This document shows positions 10,940 through 22,900 of a DNA stretch of 64,000 nucleotides, piece after piece. The notes below the pieces were generated by a model. The model did not search any database. It was not told the origin of the DNA and saw nothing but the letters and a program-made list of their open reading frames with translations. Both the position numbers and the translations under genes were made by a program. Source of the stretch: Leucocoprinus leucothites (lineage: Eukaryota > Basidiomycota > Agaricomycetes > Agaricales > Agaricaceae); assembly GCA_013368445.1 (NCBI GenBank), contig JAACJO010000015.1, forward strand, positions 907,311 through 971,310. Reading direction: 5' to 3'. How positions within the stretch are numbered: the first letter of the stretch is position 1; every line of letters starts with the position of its first letter.

Positions 10940-11787
10940 GAGAATAACCAGCAGAGGTCGAGTATAGCCCTTGAGCAATAACTCCTGGCAAGGCTCGACA
11001 ATGAGTTGCCTGAATTATGATTGCCGGCTGGTATCGAGGATTCCGGGATCTTGGGCGAGGCACTCAGTGGTGATACATTTATAGCCTGGATGATGAACAG
11101 CTCTTGGATAGGCCGGGGTGGGTACCATTCGATCAGAATCATTCCAATGATTGGAACGCGAGAAAAAGAAGGAGGCACCGAGATATCCAGAAGCTGTAAA
11201 ACCTTCTGCAATCGTCTGAGCAACCACAGTCTTTCTTATTCCGGCAAGACCTAGCACCCGGAGCATCTGCCAGGGTCGCTGAGGGTTGTTATACCACTGT
11301 AGTATGCAACTCCGCAGACCGAGTCGTGAATCAGGATGGCATCGAGAGGGATCGCGGTCGGATGAGTTAAACTCGGCTCCGGTTGGGCGCTTTTGCTCGA
11401 GGAGTTGGATAACTTGGCAGTCAACGTCAGTGACAAAAGCAAAAATATGACTAGTTCTACCCACCCGTCTCACTAGATCGGATGATCTAAGATATAATAC
11501 CTGGGTTGCACAGAACAAAATTACGTGTATGTGGAAGAAGTCGGGTATCGCTCTATCCTGGGTTGTAAGGTCTGTGTACATAATGGTTTGCGTGGATAAA
11601 ATATATCTGGAGAAACTAAATTTTGTATTTTATGGCCTATCGTTATAAGAATCCATTCGCACAATACTAGAAGCAGAAGATGTTTGAGCCATCCATCAAG
11701 CATTTCGCATCCTGTTGGCCGGACGCGAGCGCAACAGTCGGGGGAGGTAAACCGCGACAGAAATGATTTGAGGAGTGGTAGAAGCAT
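10940..11787 (-). pseudogene. Truncated NACHT-domain gene, inverted copy of 33351-34217
   Basis: Reads from an ATG at 11787 (MLLPLLKSFLSRFT) through the pre-NACHT region (VIQLLEQKR, GAEFNSSDR) into the nucleotide-binding site, parallel to the complete gene at 33351. The P-loop is ruined: GPAGVGKT of the intact gene is GLAGIRKT here. A stop follows DILDTSRQS-like sequence, and similarity ends exactly where the Walker B strand (LLVIL) begins. The rest of the gene is absent. It therefore cannot bind nucleotide normally and is judged non-functional. Confidence 0.75.
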
Positions 11788-11839
11788 GGGGGGCGGGTGT
11801 TCGTAAGTGGCAATAAGCACCGAATGTCAACGGCAGGTA

Positions 11840-12389
11840 TCATTCGTCTTTTAATAACAAATATAATGCTGCGTACTCTGACTGTGTTTGATACTGGCCG
11901 ACATGTGACATTGGCTGCGGGAATAGGTCAATCAAAGATAACGGCCGCTGAACCTGTGAGTCGATGAAGCCGTGGAGCCGTGTTGAGGTAGGGAGCCCGA
12001 GGTGGGAGAAATAATGTTTGAATATCACTGAGAAGGAATTGATGATATTACATCACTAGAGATACAGCCATCGACGGGTAGCGAACGTTTGTGTAAGAAT
12101 ACAGTGAGTCATTGTAGACAATTCGTTAACATGCTTGAGGCGTCCATTGGGATGAATGATCTAGCGAGGGACGAGAGTAGGCGGCCGCATTATAGTAAAA
12201 ATCAACGCTATTGAGCTGAGACTTGTGACAGCCATGCTTTTGCCCAGCGACAGGGTTAACGAGCCCTAGTCCCCCATTGAAGGTAAAATTAGGCCCTTTT
12301 GTAGGCGAAGAGGGTCGATTTACAGGTGGAAGTGGAAGGCCCAATGCGAGAGTATTCATATTGGACTTCTGATCCCAAAAGCTGTTCAT
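11840..12389 (-). CDS. Hypothetical small gene (MNSFWDQ family), copy 1
   Basis: Two conserved coding blocks appear in both copies of the duplicated segment: 12389-12126 (MNSFWDQKSNMNTLALGL, Pro/Gly-rich middle, ending TPQAC) and 12028-11840 (FKHYFSHLGLPTST, PLSLIDLFPQPMSHVGQ). The exact splice joining them is not resolved. This copy keeps the first block open to TPQAC, whereas the partner at 32745 is frame-shifted after GLVNPV. The second block ends later here than in the partner, where a TAG follows YQTQS. No family recognised; it may be a decaying gene. Confidence 0.35.
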
Positions 12390-12517
12390 TTATCAGCCCC
12401 GTACGTTAAACCGAGATCGGCTGACTGACCTGTGCTTTGTTATGACAGGTCTATTGTAATCACACTTTGATGCTCGAACTGTGGCATCAAGGTCGTAGGT
12501 TGGTGCATGACGACTAG

Positions 12518-12877
12518 TTAGGAGAAAGAAGGAACAGTCAGGCGAAGCGTTCGGTAGCACTGTGGGTCGGCGAGTGTGCTGCTTTCATTGGTAAAATTAA
12601 GAGTAAATAAGAGGATCGAAATACCTGACGTCGCCGCAGTGCTGTCCGCGTCCAGCGCAAACCATCAAGATCATGGAACTCGATCTTTGCGGACATAAAT
12701 GAGCCAAGGAGAGACTGACGCTGTTCCTATAGTTATCTTTAGATTAAAGGGAAACTGAATGTAAAGGATCCATACCTCTGTCATGACGAGACCTTCCGCA
12801 TCTTCTAGGTGCTGCTCCCTCTCAAGCTCAAGGAGCCGATATCTGCGAAGTTGTTGGCGAGACATAAAGAAGGCCAT
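12518..12877 (-). CDS. Hypothetical basic 81-aa protein, intact copy
   Basis: Three exons (12877-12776, 12726-12625, 12559-12518; lengths 102, 102 and 42 nt) join in frame with canonical GT-AG introns. The product begins MAFFMSRQQLRRYRLLELER, continues with GLVMTEEQRQSLLGSFMSAK and ends CYRTLRLTVPSFS. It is rich in Arg, Leu, Glu and Gln and probably helical. The partner gene at 32257-32615 has the same exon lengths but a stop at the end of exon 2. Equal exon lengths and conserved sequence in both copies argue that this is a real gene. Function unknown; in the partner locus it lies head-to-head with PCNA. Confidence 0.55.
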
Positions 12878-12954
12878 GAAAGGAGAATGAGTTCAACATC
12901 AAAGACTCAACATTGACCGCTACACGTGAGGTGACATTTCGTGACAGTACATGT

Positions 12955-13520
12955 GTCATGGTTTGAAGACATTACATGCGACCCTGGATTTATATCCGGA
13001 GAGAGTGGTACGGGAGGTGGTGTTCTAGATGTATACGACCGCTTGTCTCTGTCCTCCTCCTCCTCCTCCTATACAGGTGGTGGATTTGGATACGATGACG
13101 TGGGCGAGCACGATGTCCTCGGTGTCGACTGTGTTAAACTCTTCATCCTCGGGAGTAGTGTGTTGGGAGGGGAGGTCGATCCGAATGATTGGTTGGCTGA
13201 TCCGAGGGCTGATTATGAGATTTAGGCGGTTGGTATGAAGAGTGATTAATGATACATCGCGTTGACTTAAATGTGGTATCCCCATCACCTCGGGGTCGAT
13301 ATCACCCACTTATACCCATACCACCTCGAGGTCAATACCTCTACCCAGTAACGACAACCCCTCGACAAAATCAACTGCACGTAGTATGAGAGCACGAGCC
13401 TAACACGCTACTATCACATGCTGATCATTTTGTTTCGAGTTTGGAGAGAGAGGGAGAAGAGAGTGTTTGTATCGTTGAGAAGGAGTGTGGATGGTGTTGG
13501 AGGTATAGTGGGTGGCTGGC
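12955..13520 (+). pseudogene. Decayed 3' fragment of the F-box gene
   Basis: Parallels 6890-7466. The segment encoding PNDWLADPR is retained, but the next lines carry an in-frame stop (GAGATTTAG where the source has GAGATTTGG), several indels in the Ser/Thr-rich region and loss of the C-terminal frame. No F-box or start is present. Confidence 0.75.
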
Positions 13521-14790
13521 GAGTGAGAGGCGATTTGTTAGGTAGAACTTTCCCTTTTCCGACTGAATGGGGCCGAGAAGACGTAATATGTTGTACGTGT
13601 GTGTATGCTGGAATCTCACCGGGGTTGTAAGTGTATGAACTAGCTGGTTATTTACCCTAGATTATTCTCCTTCTAGGATTGAGGGAAACTCTTTTCTTTA
13701 CGGTAGTCTCCGCTGAACTTGGGAGCGTCTTTTGCTGTTTGGTGTAGTATGGCACCGGAGCCGAGTCAATCGACTCTCTCTTGAAATCTGCAAAGTTGGG
13801 GTAGTGAGGTATCAGTTGTGTTTGTCAGGTGAGAACAGCCTGAGTGACAGGTTGACTCGAGTATTTAGGCAGTCACTGTAACGCAAGAGCCGACAAGCAT
13901 GCACCGGGTCTTCATCTGATACATAAATACCATGATCCCACCGCCCTCGTTGGGCCACGCAACTGACCGATTTCCTGACGTCTCATTTTGCCGTATATTG
14001 GTATTGAGGCGAGAGGCTTTGAGATCGATATTGGCTCAACGAGTGCGTTTCGAAATTCTAATAATTGTTTATACTGATGTATCGCTCGCTGCCAGTGAGT
14101 GTCGAGGGAATTGACATGCAGCTGAGCGAAAAGGCGATATGTAGTGCGTTTAGGGAAACTTTGTTTGGCCCAGAGTTCACTTCGCCTACTGACATTTTAA
14201 TCGCCATCATCCTACTATTGTAATAATATATTTTCGCTAATTCATTGTGAACTCTTGCTTGAACCATATCTACATTTATGACAAGCCCCACCGGCAAGTC
14301 ACTGTAAATCACCCGATTTGGGGCCTCAGACCATCTGGTGAGTAAAAAATGTCATTTGCGATTTGTTATTGGGAGTGGGTAAAATTTGTGCGCCAACCTT
14401 GCTCGAACGAGATCTATGTAGTCCGTCCACCTGAGTTACTGATTTAAGAACTATACGGGGCGACTATAAGTCTTTGGAACCATCGGGATTCTTAAAATCA
14501 CGTTAACCATTTTTTTTAGCCTTGGGATTCATTCTCTCAGTGACCGTGCATGCGAAGAGCCCCAAGGAAATCAACCCCACCGATGTATCGCATAACCGAC
14601 GTATGTCACAAGGTCTTCTGGAGGAGAGTTGTACGGCCTTAGAGGTCGGGTATGGGGAAGCAGCGAAGGTACTGTCGCCCGACCTAATCCCATGACCGCA
14701 GTCTGAACAACACATCAACTTGCAGATGAACGCATGGCGCTGAGGAAGCGTGAGAGCCGAGTGACCACTTTTTCTATTTCTGTTTATAGT
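12955..14790 (+). repeat. Segmental duplication, copy B (F-box 3' end plus flank)
   Basis: Partner of 6890-8665 in the same orientation, about 6 kb downstream, with the GH62 gene and the inverted NACHT block between the two copies. Similarity runs past the F-box fragment through noncoding flank and ends near 14790, about 100 bp before the transporter start. No gene is supported in 13520-14790. Confidence 0.75.
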
Positions 14791-14895
14791 CAACCTACAC
14801 ACGTCTATACCTACATAGATAAGAAAGTTACATCTCCAACTAATGAGAATTTACCCTCTTCCCACCTTTCTCTTACGTTCTCCAGTTAGCTCCAC

Positions 14896-17464
14896 ATGAA
14901 TGAAAAGGAGGCAGAAACCCACGAAAGCTTCAACGAGTCCAAAGGCCTCGAATCTCTTCACAGTCCTCCAGGTGACATAGTGGTCTTTGAGGAATACCTG
15001 CACTATGCAGCCATACAACGCCATGCCGAGTCGCTCGCTCGCAAAGACTCTGGTAGCTCGAGGGAAAAGGATGGGGGGATGGTAGGGTGGTGCAACAAGC
15101 TATCCGAATACAAAGGTCCCAATGTCAACGTCGACCCTACCCAGAAATACCCACAAATTCCGTTGGCGCCAGAGGAAGAAGAACTTGCAGCTGCGTCCAG
15201 GTCAATGAGGCTGGCGTCGTGGACCTCAATCTTTTACTTGATAACGACGGATATTCTCGGCCCGTTCAACGCACCATTTGCGATCGCCTCAGTGGGTTGG
15301 GTACCTGGTGAGTACCTGTCCCCGGATCTTAGAATAGCATGCTGACCATGTGTATCAGGTATTCTACTGTACTTTTCCAGTGAGCGTTTTCCTCCATAAG
15401 TAGGTCGATTGGTTTTGACCCGCCCCACAGTGGCGCTCGTTGCCTGGTACACCAGTCTTATCCTCTGGCGTCTGTTCGTCCGACTGGACTCTCTGCGCTA
15501 TCCGTTACGATCATATTCTGACATTGTAGAACGAATCTATGGAAAACGTGCTCGTCAAGCCACGGCGTTCTTGCAGACCCTGCAGCTGATTGTCGTTGTA
15601 TGTCGACTATTGAGAGTAGCTTAGTGCAGTAAGCTAATATTGCTCAAAAGGTCGGTGTCAATTGCCTCGCAAACGGACAGGCTTTCTCTCAAGTCACGAG
15701 TGGGAAGGTCCGCATAATTCGCAGCTTCAGTAGCCAAAACGCTAATGAGGATATCAGATCTGTTTCTCCGTTTGCATTGTGATCTGGACCCTGATTGGTA
15801 TGGTCATCAGCCAAATTCGTTCATTGAAGGTAGTTTATCTTTGACTGTTACAACTCTGAACTCTAAGTGGATGCTCAGAACTATGGATGGGTAGCCAACT
15901 CTGCGGTTTGGTATGTTAATTTTCTTCCGTAGCTTGAGACCTTTGTGTTGATCCTGGACACCAGGATCAACATAGTTATTATTTGTGCATCAATGGGTTT
16001 TGTCGTGCACAGTCCACCGAATTTCGAAGCCGCGCAAAAATCGTTGGGTGCGCCTCCGGGTCCTGTAATGACACAGGTTAGGACTAGCTTGCCCCTCTTT
16101 TCGCAAGTCACTGGAATCATGAATATGGTATGTCGATTCAACGATTATCGCTTGGAGCTGGAATCAGCCAATCATAATTCCTAAGGTATTCGCGTATGGA
16201 GGTGCAATGATATTCCCCGAAATGGTATGCGTGAACTCGATTGTATGGTCCCTGCGAGTGATGCCCGAAGTTGATATGCCCTGACATAGATGGCTGAAAT
16301 GCGGAGGCCTATGGATTTTTGGAAGGGGATGGTAATTTTCATACAGGTTATCGACGTTTCCTGAGCCGTTTGCTAACCTTCTTGTGCACAGACTCTCGCA
16401 CAACTGCTTATATTTTTTCTCTATATACTTTATGGGTCATTCATCTATGTGAGCGCGTACCATATTTTGCCAATGCATTTAAGTAACAACCAATCCCATT
16501 GCTAGGCATTTCAAGGCCAGTTTGCACTCCCGCTCGCATACCAGGGCGTTAGCAGATTTTCATGGCAGACAGTTGGCGAGCTTGTTGAATCCCTTGGCGT
16601 TGAGATATAGCCTTCTCATGTTCATATTTAGGCAATGCTCTTGCACTCGTCACAGTAACGATTGCTACAGGCTTATATGGAAACATTGGAACGAGTTGAG
16701 TTATTTCGCTCAAATCGACCTTTCAGCCGCTCATATTTTTTCTAGAAATGATCTATCGCGCTGTGGTGGAGGATTACTTCAGGGGCCCACAGCTAATGTC
16801 GCGTAAAGGCTATTTCATTTGGTCTGGTACGTTTCCAGGAAAGAATCGACCTAGAATACAGTTGACTAACTCAGGATAGGCCTCGTCTTCTTGTATTGGT
16901 CCATTGGTGAGGATTGTTTCTAGTGATTTCCGTGTTGTGTCTTACTGGCCTCCCCCTTTTTTATTTTAATTTAAAGCCTTTGTTATTGGCTCTGCAATAC
17001 CTCAGGTTCAAACTATTATTGGCCTCATCGCCTCGATCGCCATTATGCAGTTCACATATAGTTTCCCCCCTTTACTTCGTTTTGGCTACGACGTGATCAC
17101 CGATGCCATGGCTGGTGATTCTCCTTTCATCCCAGGGAAAGGCACATCTGGTAGAGTTGACGGCTGGCATCAGTGGTCGCGGTGGAAGCGGGTGAGTATG
17201 CGGTGCACCGTTCATGACTACTCCACTGACATTCAATCCCAAGGGTTTATTCGGCGGAAAGATTTACTTCAAACTTTTGAACCTCCTTCTCGGGTTGGCT
17301 GGACTCGCCATGGCGTGCTTAGGTATTGGTTCACTGTCATTCATGCGCCGCTTCCTCTGAATAATCGACACCGTACAGGAATGTGGGGCACAGGTAAATC
17401 GATCAAGATGATTTTCGATACCGCTGGCTCCGCAACTTCATTTGGCTGCGTTTCACCTGTGTAA
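14896..17464 (+). CDS. Amino acid transporter, AAAP (Aa_trans) family
   Basis: Integral membrane permease probably importing neutral amino acids at the plasma or vacuolar membrane. Seventeen exons sum to 1683 nt (560 aa), all phases consistent: 14896-15307, 15359-15379, 15431-15597, 15651-15707, 15758-15829, 15879-15910, 15965-16127, 16186-16224, 16290-16331, 16392-16448, 16506-16575, 16632-16694, 16746-16826, 16880-16906, 16977-17191, 17244-17322 and 17379-17464. A hydrophilic N-terminus of about 110 residues precedes around ten membrane spans. Family landmarks: DILGPFNAPFAIASVGWVPG, FAYGGAMIFPEMMAEMRRP, GYDVITDAM, and the C-terminus GMWGTGKSIK...GCVSPV. The intron after 16575 seems to start with GC rather than GT. 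No disabling change seen. Confidence 0.85.
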
Positions 17465-17643
17465 ATATCAAACTCGTATTTTTGGGTCAATGGGTGCGAT
17501 AAACAAAGGAGCAGCTAAAGTAGGCACAATAATTTAACGTAAAACACTATCAAAAAGTTTGTATACAATGTAAACCATCATGGCACTCGCCGAGAAAACC
17601 CATTAGGCACAGCTGACCTCCACAACTGAATCCGCTCCCGAAC

Positions 17644-19677
17644 CTATCCATAGTGGAGAATGTCCACCGTCGTAATGCGGTGAACGAGGTTAGTCTGTCA
17701 CAGAATGAGCGCACCGAACCAAGTCTAGGACAGATAAACGTACTTTCAAGCCAAGAATCCTTTCTTCATCCAGCAAAACACCATTGTAACGATATCTCTC
17801 CTGGGATGAGCAGACACTATACGGCAAATTCGAGTACACGATTTCGGCAAAACAGCGATGGGAGTCATCTACTGCCTCGTCTTGCCTATTCATAGCCTTC
17901 ATGCGGCGTTTGGGCCTAACCGAGCCATCCCAATCGTCCGAATCATCATCGGATAGGACATCCATCCAGTCATCGTCATCACCTTCGCTCATAGACAGCC
18001 CCATTAGACTCCACTCTGCTTCTGGAATGCCTAACTCTTCCATAGTTTGTTCAAATGTTGCGACAGGTTGACCAACTGTAATTTGGGCTTTGTCGCCTTG
18101 AAGTCGCAGCTCCGTGAGTCTGTTCCTGGCTAGTCGAGTGCGCATTTTCGCTTCATGCTCTCGCCTCTCCATAGCTAGCACCCTCGTTACATCGTTCTGA
18201 TTGAAATTAAGGAGTATGAGGGATACGCTTTCATTTTCAAATCCGATGTCTTGAATAATAATGCACCTCTGTCCAGAGGTCGTCGTGATCCAACGCATTG
18301 GAAACGCTTCAGCAGCAAACCAGCGGCAAATCGGCGGACCCCACTGGGAATATGGAATGGGTTGTGGATTTCTGTCATACGAGATCTGCGAAGAAAATCT
18401 GTCTAGGCACCGGACTAAAGAGCTGCGGTGGACGAAGAAGACAAATCCGTGCGTTTGATTGAGCTGGTGAAAAATCGCTCCCGCATCTTCATTATAGCGG
18501 ATGGTCACGTTGAATATAGCTATAGCTTGACCGGGGTCGGCGTGGAAGGGCTTCTGGCTATGACGGAAAGTTGACGTGGGATTGGGATCAGCGCGACAGG
18601 AAATATGTGCATAGCTTTTGTGTCCATTGAGTCTCGGCAGAGCAAGGGCGAAGAATGGTCTGGGTGATTCTGCGTCAGAAATTCCCGACGGGATCTTCCA
18701 AAATTCGAGACGTTCAGTATTCGTATTCGGGAGGAGAAAGATCTCGGTCGTGAGGAAGAGGAGACCAGAATAAGATTGATAGGGTGCCATGAATCTCTTT
18801 GTATCGTTGAGGATCCGATCTCGGTAGTTTTTTTAGTTGTGAAAACTCACCATCCTCAGCTTTCCGGTCTTCCATTCATAAATGAAGACCTGGTCATTGG
18901 GTTTGGCAGCATTTTCGTAATACGCCAAAATCAACACCAAATTATCACCAACAATCTCAATTCCAACGGCAGGCCGTTCCCACTGCGTAGTCATCACGGG
19001 TATAACAGGCTGTTGAGCATCGGGATGAGGGAGTCCCGTCGACACTGAGTGTAACTGCAAGTGTATTTCATGCCTAACGAGGGATTCCATAGGTAATCGT
19101 GCGCTTGATTCTGGAGTTTTGGCTTGACTAATATTATCCATCAGATTAACTGATTGACCAGTGAAAGAGGAAATACGCACGTCGTAATGATGGCGAGGAG
19201 ATCATGTTCATATACGCATAATCCCATATCAATGATCGTGTGTTCCGTATGAATGGCGTTCCATTCGACCTCCTGATTTGGTTCGCTCGGAAGGTATGCA
19301 TAATGAAGCGCTTTCCGCGTCACATCCCCCAAGAGATAAATTCCTCCCGTTAAGTCATAGATACCAGACGTCGGGAACGGGACTCTGACGGTTTTGCTAA
19401 AGTTGACTGTGAGTTCTTCCCATCGGCTCTCCTTTGTCTTCAGCTTGGCCAGGCGGTCCTTTGCGGGTGAAATACAGTGCGGATTATCCGTTTGCATGGC
19501 AAAACTGCCATGTAAGGCATACTGTATCTCGACGGAGTTGGAGATAAGGTTGTGAAGGTAGTGACTGACGCATTGGCATGCCAGTAGCGACGAGTGAGGG
19601 AGAAAAAGGAGAATTTGTGTTAGAATTTCAGGAGGCAAGTCGAGGAGGACGAGGGGCTCTGAGTCTTTTGAGATCAT
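17644..19677 (-). CDS. F-box protein with acidic C-terminal region
   Basis: Exons 19677-19181, 19127-18851, 18796-17744 and 17694-17644 sum to 1878 nt (625 aa). Near the N-terminus LVLLDLPPEILTQILLFLPH is a classical F-box, so the protein is likely an SCF adaptor. The middle forms beta-rich strands without a clear WD40 signature; a late acidic run (GDDDDWMDVLSDDDSDDWD) precedes a basic patch. The last exon is short and less certain; reading through its donor ends at 17690 instead. It converges with the transporter: 179 bp separate the stop codons. Confidence 0.75.
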
Positions 19678-19912
19678 CGTTGACGTTGGTGCCTGGACTG
19701 AACATCATCACACATTGGCGCTGAGCGAGATCCAGAGGCACCACGTGATCAGTGCGTCATAGATAATTTGTGTAAGATTATATTATTTTCGTACCGAACC
19801 AACACAACATAATGGTTGACAAGAAGGAAAAAATGCTACTACAGTCAAGTCAACTTTCTGCACAGTCCAAAGCAGACATAACAAGAAAAAACCAATAACT
19901 GAAAATACGACA

Positions 19913-22900
19913 TCAAGATGAAACAAGTGACTGCCCAGATGCGCAGCTCGAGCCAGAAACGCTACGATCTCCACCCAGCCCACCATCACCGTCCAGCAAC
20001 CGCCGAATCTCCATAATGCAATCACCTAACCGCGCGTGTACCTCCTTCGCATTCTCAAGGAGAGGTTTGATATTCTCCGGGGTCATCGCAAGTTTCGGTC
20101 CTGAAAAGACAGGCTGCGGAGGCATGGAGCGTACAGACCCAAATTTCCCTGAACTCGATCTCCGCCTCTCTCGTTCCTGCCCTTGCTCCCCTCGTCCTCT
20201 CACTTTTGTACTCTCGACATTTTCATCGACGTTCGACAATCTCGGGGCCCGTGGTGTTACTTGTTGTTGTATCTGCATCTGGATCCGAGCCTTTTGCTTA
20301 GAAGGCGACTCTGCCCAAAGTGACAATTGCGATCCACTCGCTGATCTTCGGGGCGTAGTCGGTCGGCCAAGTTGGCTTGACGATGACGGTGCTTGATAAT
20401 GCAGGTATGGTGACTTTCCCTTTCGCAGCTTCAGCGTACCCCCTCCCTCCTTCACACTCCCGGTTGGCACGCCCAATGCCATCGCAGCCACATCCATATC
20501 CGAAGCTGAATCCATCCTGTCCCAGTCCTCCTCCAATGGACTCCCTGTGTTGACATGCTGCTGCTGATGACTTGAGTTGGTTACACCGGTGCTGGTACCG
20601 GGTCTTGAAGATACATCTGTATGATAGTTGTCACTCCCGTGTAACGATAAGTCTGTAGTCGAAGCTGACGGCGGAGCGTGTTTCCTTCCTATTCGAAATA
20701 TCGACGCGAGCGAGGGCCGACGGGGTGAAGGTTTTGTTGTAAAATGACCTCCGTACGGCGATGGTGATGGATCCCTCTGCTCTCTACCCCTTCCTCGTTC
20801 CTTCCCCGCTTTCGAAACCACCTCAGGTCCACTACTCGACCTAGGCTTCCTCCCCTGCTGCTGCTCTGAGTTTGTGGCTGGCGGTTGTGGAAGATTAGCA
20901 TTATGCCCATGACCAGCGCTGGACCTCTCAAACGAAGTATCCGTACTAAGAGAAGCCGTCGAGAGCATCGCATGATTATGAATCACGGGTAACGGAGGCG
21001 ATAGGTGATCCCTTGCTGCAGTCGACGACGAATCCGACACATTCCTCTTCAGCGCTCGCAACATATCCCTGATCCCAGTCATACCTACCAGCTTGCTCTT
21101 TCTCCTATTCTTCTTTTTCTCCGCTAACTCCGCACCCTGATCAGTATCCTCTACAGCTGACGATGGAAGAGTAATTGTACTGCTCATCGGATCGCCCCAC
21201 CTCCACTCCCTGTTCACCGGGACCCTCAAATCATCCATCGACGCAGTAATCACTTCTTCTGGAACAGAAGACGGGACACCATTACCGGCAGTAGGAGTCG
21301 AACCGTCGGCTGATAACACTGCCTCCGCATTATTCAACATCTCTCTCAATAGCACTAACTGTCGATGGCTGAGATCGTGACGACCGGTGGAAGCCCTCCA
21401 ACTCGGAGGTGAAGCCGCCGACGCTGATATTGATGGCGCTGGCATTGAATTAGATGGAACGATCGCTGTCGGCGTAGACGGTCGTGATTTATCTCCAGCC
21501 AACGTTATTGCTCTTTCCCTCCCTTCTTTTTCTCTCCACTCGCTCCCAGTCCAACGGGTGCAGACACGCTTGAACTTGGTACCCCTTCTCCGACATTACC
21601 AGGACCACTACCCAGAGCAGCCGACGTTCCATCCGCCAGATCAACCAGGAGCTCTGCACATTCCCACGAAATTCGATACTTGGAATTAATCGTGTAAAAC
21701 GCTGCCGCGAGTTCCTTGTACCTTGATCCCGACCCATTTCCTGGATTCGTATTTGATCGAGCACGTGTCTTCGGTTTAGTGAGATTGAAGAAACTAGGAG
21801 ACACGGCGCGTTGCTGCTGTTGTGTGGACGAGGTTTGTTGTTGAGCGAGATGAGCCTGAGCATCGAGTTTATGTTGCATCCGTTGCACGAGGTCATGGTA
21901 CATTTCTTGCTGCTTCTTGAGTTCTGTAAAGTTTTGACATCAATCGGTGGGGAAAAATAGCATAATAGAAACACATACGTTCAATATAAACAGCAAAATC
22001 TCGAACCATTCCCAGATCCCTCTTCAGCCCCTGCTGCGCCTGACTGATTCTAGCAGGAATCTTCAGATCACTCTTCAAGTCGCTTAACGAATTTCGCCTC
22101 GGGAACGCTTCAGCAGGTGATATGCCCAAAATACCATGCTTAGGACTAATAGTGGAACGGCCGAGAGACGCTGTACCATGAGGTGACGTTGTCGTTTTTG
22201 GCGTTCGAGGAGTTTTCGGGGAGAAGCGTTTCGGTGGAGAAGAACGGACTGTGGTTGGCCCGGGCGTTTTTGGTGTTTGTTTAGTGGAGCGAGGTGAAGA
22301 TGACGCAGAGGATGAAGGGGAGGAGGAAAGTGTAGATGTCGAAGTACCAGCAGAGGCAGATGTAGGGGTGGTGGCAGGTGCAACAGATGATGATGTCGTC
22401 GAAACGGGTGAGAGTAGCGAGTCAGTATTCGGACTGAGAGCAATCCCAGGACCACCGTCCGGACGCGGAGGGGAAGGCGGCTGTAGTTCTATGGGCGGGA
22501 GAAGTGAGGGAACAGAAGACGAAACCGGAGTGTGCGGTGTGCGAGGTCGAGGAACGTGGAAATCAGACATGAGCGGAAGAGGTGGCAAGGATGGAGATTC
22601 TGATGTTGACGGCAGAGGTGGTGGCGGTGATGTAGTCGGAGCTTCAGCTGATATTCGACTCATAGTCTCCATCAGCGACGCCCCGCTCTTGTTTCGTCGA
22701 TGACGATTCACGAGACTCAGCCTCCTCATACTACCCATAAAACTCCGACTTCCTTCGTCCCTCTCCCTCTCCTTTTCCCTCTCAATATTTCTGACGTTCT
22801 CTTTGCTTTCCTTCTCCTTCACCACAGCTTTTGACTTGGGACGAACGCCGCCATTGCGTGACGTAGACGATTGTTTACGATCTCTGGTAGACTCTGACTC

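Larger units (their letters stand above)
10940..12950 (-). repeat. Inverted segmental duplication, copy 1 (partner 32190-34217)
   Basis: Read on the minus strand, this 2-kb block follows 32190-34217 nearly base for base. It includes the stretch around 12905-12945 (TGTCACGAAATGTCACCTCA), the 81-aa gene, the MNSFWDQ gene and the 5' half of the NACHT gene. The left edge abuts the decayed F-box copy at 12955, so two unrelated duplication blocks meet within a few bases. Confidence 0.8.
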
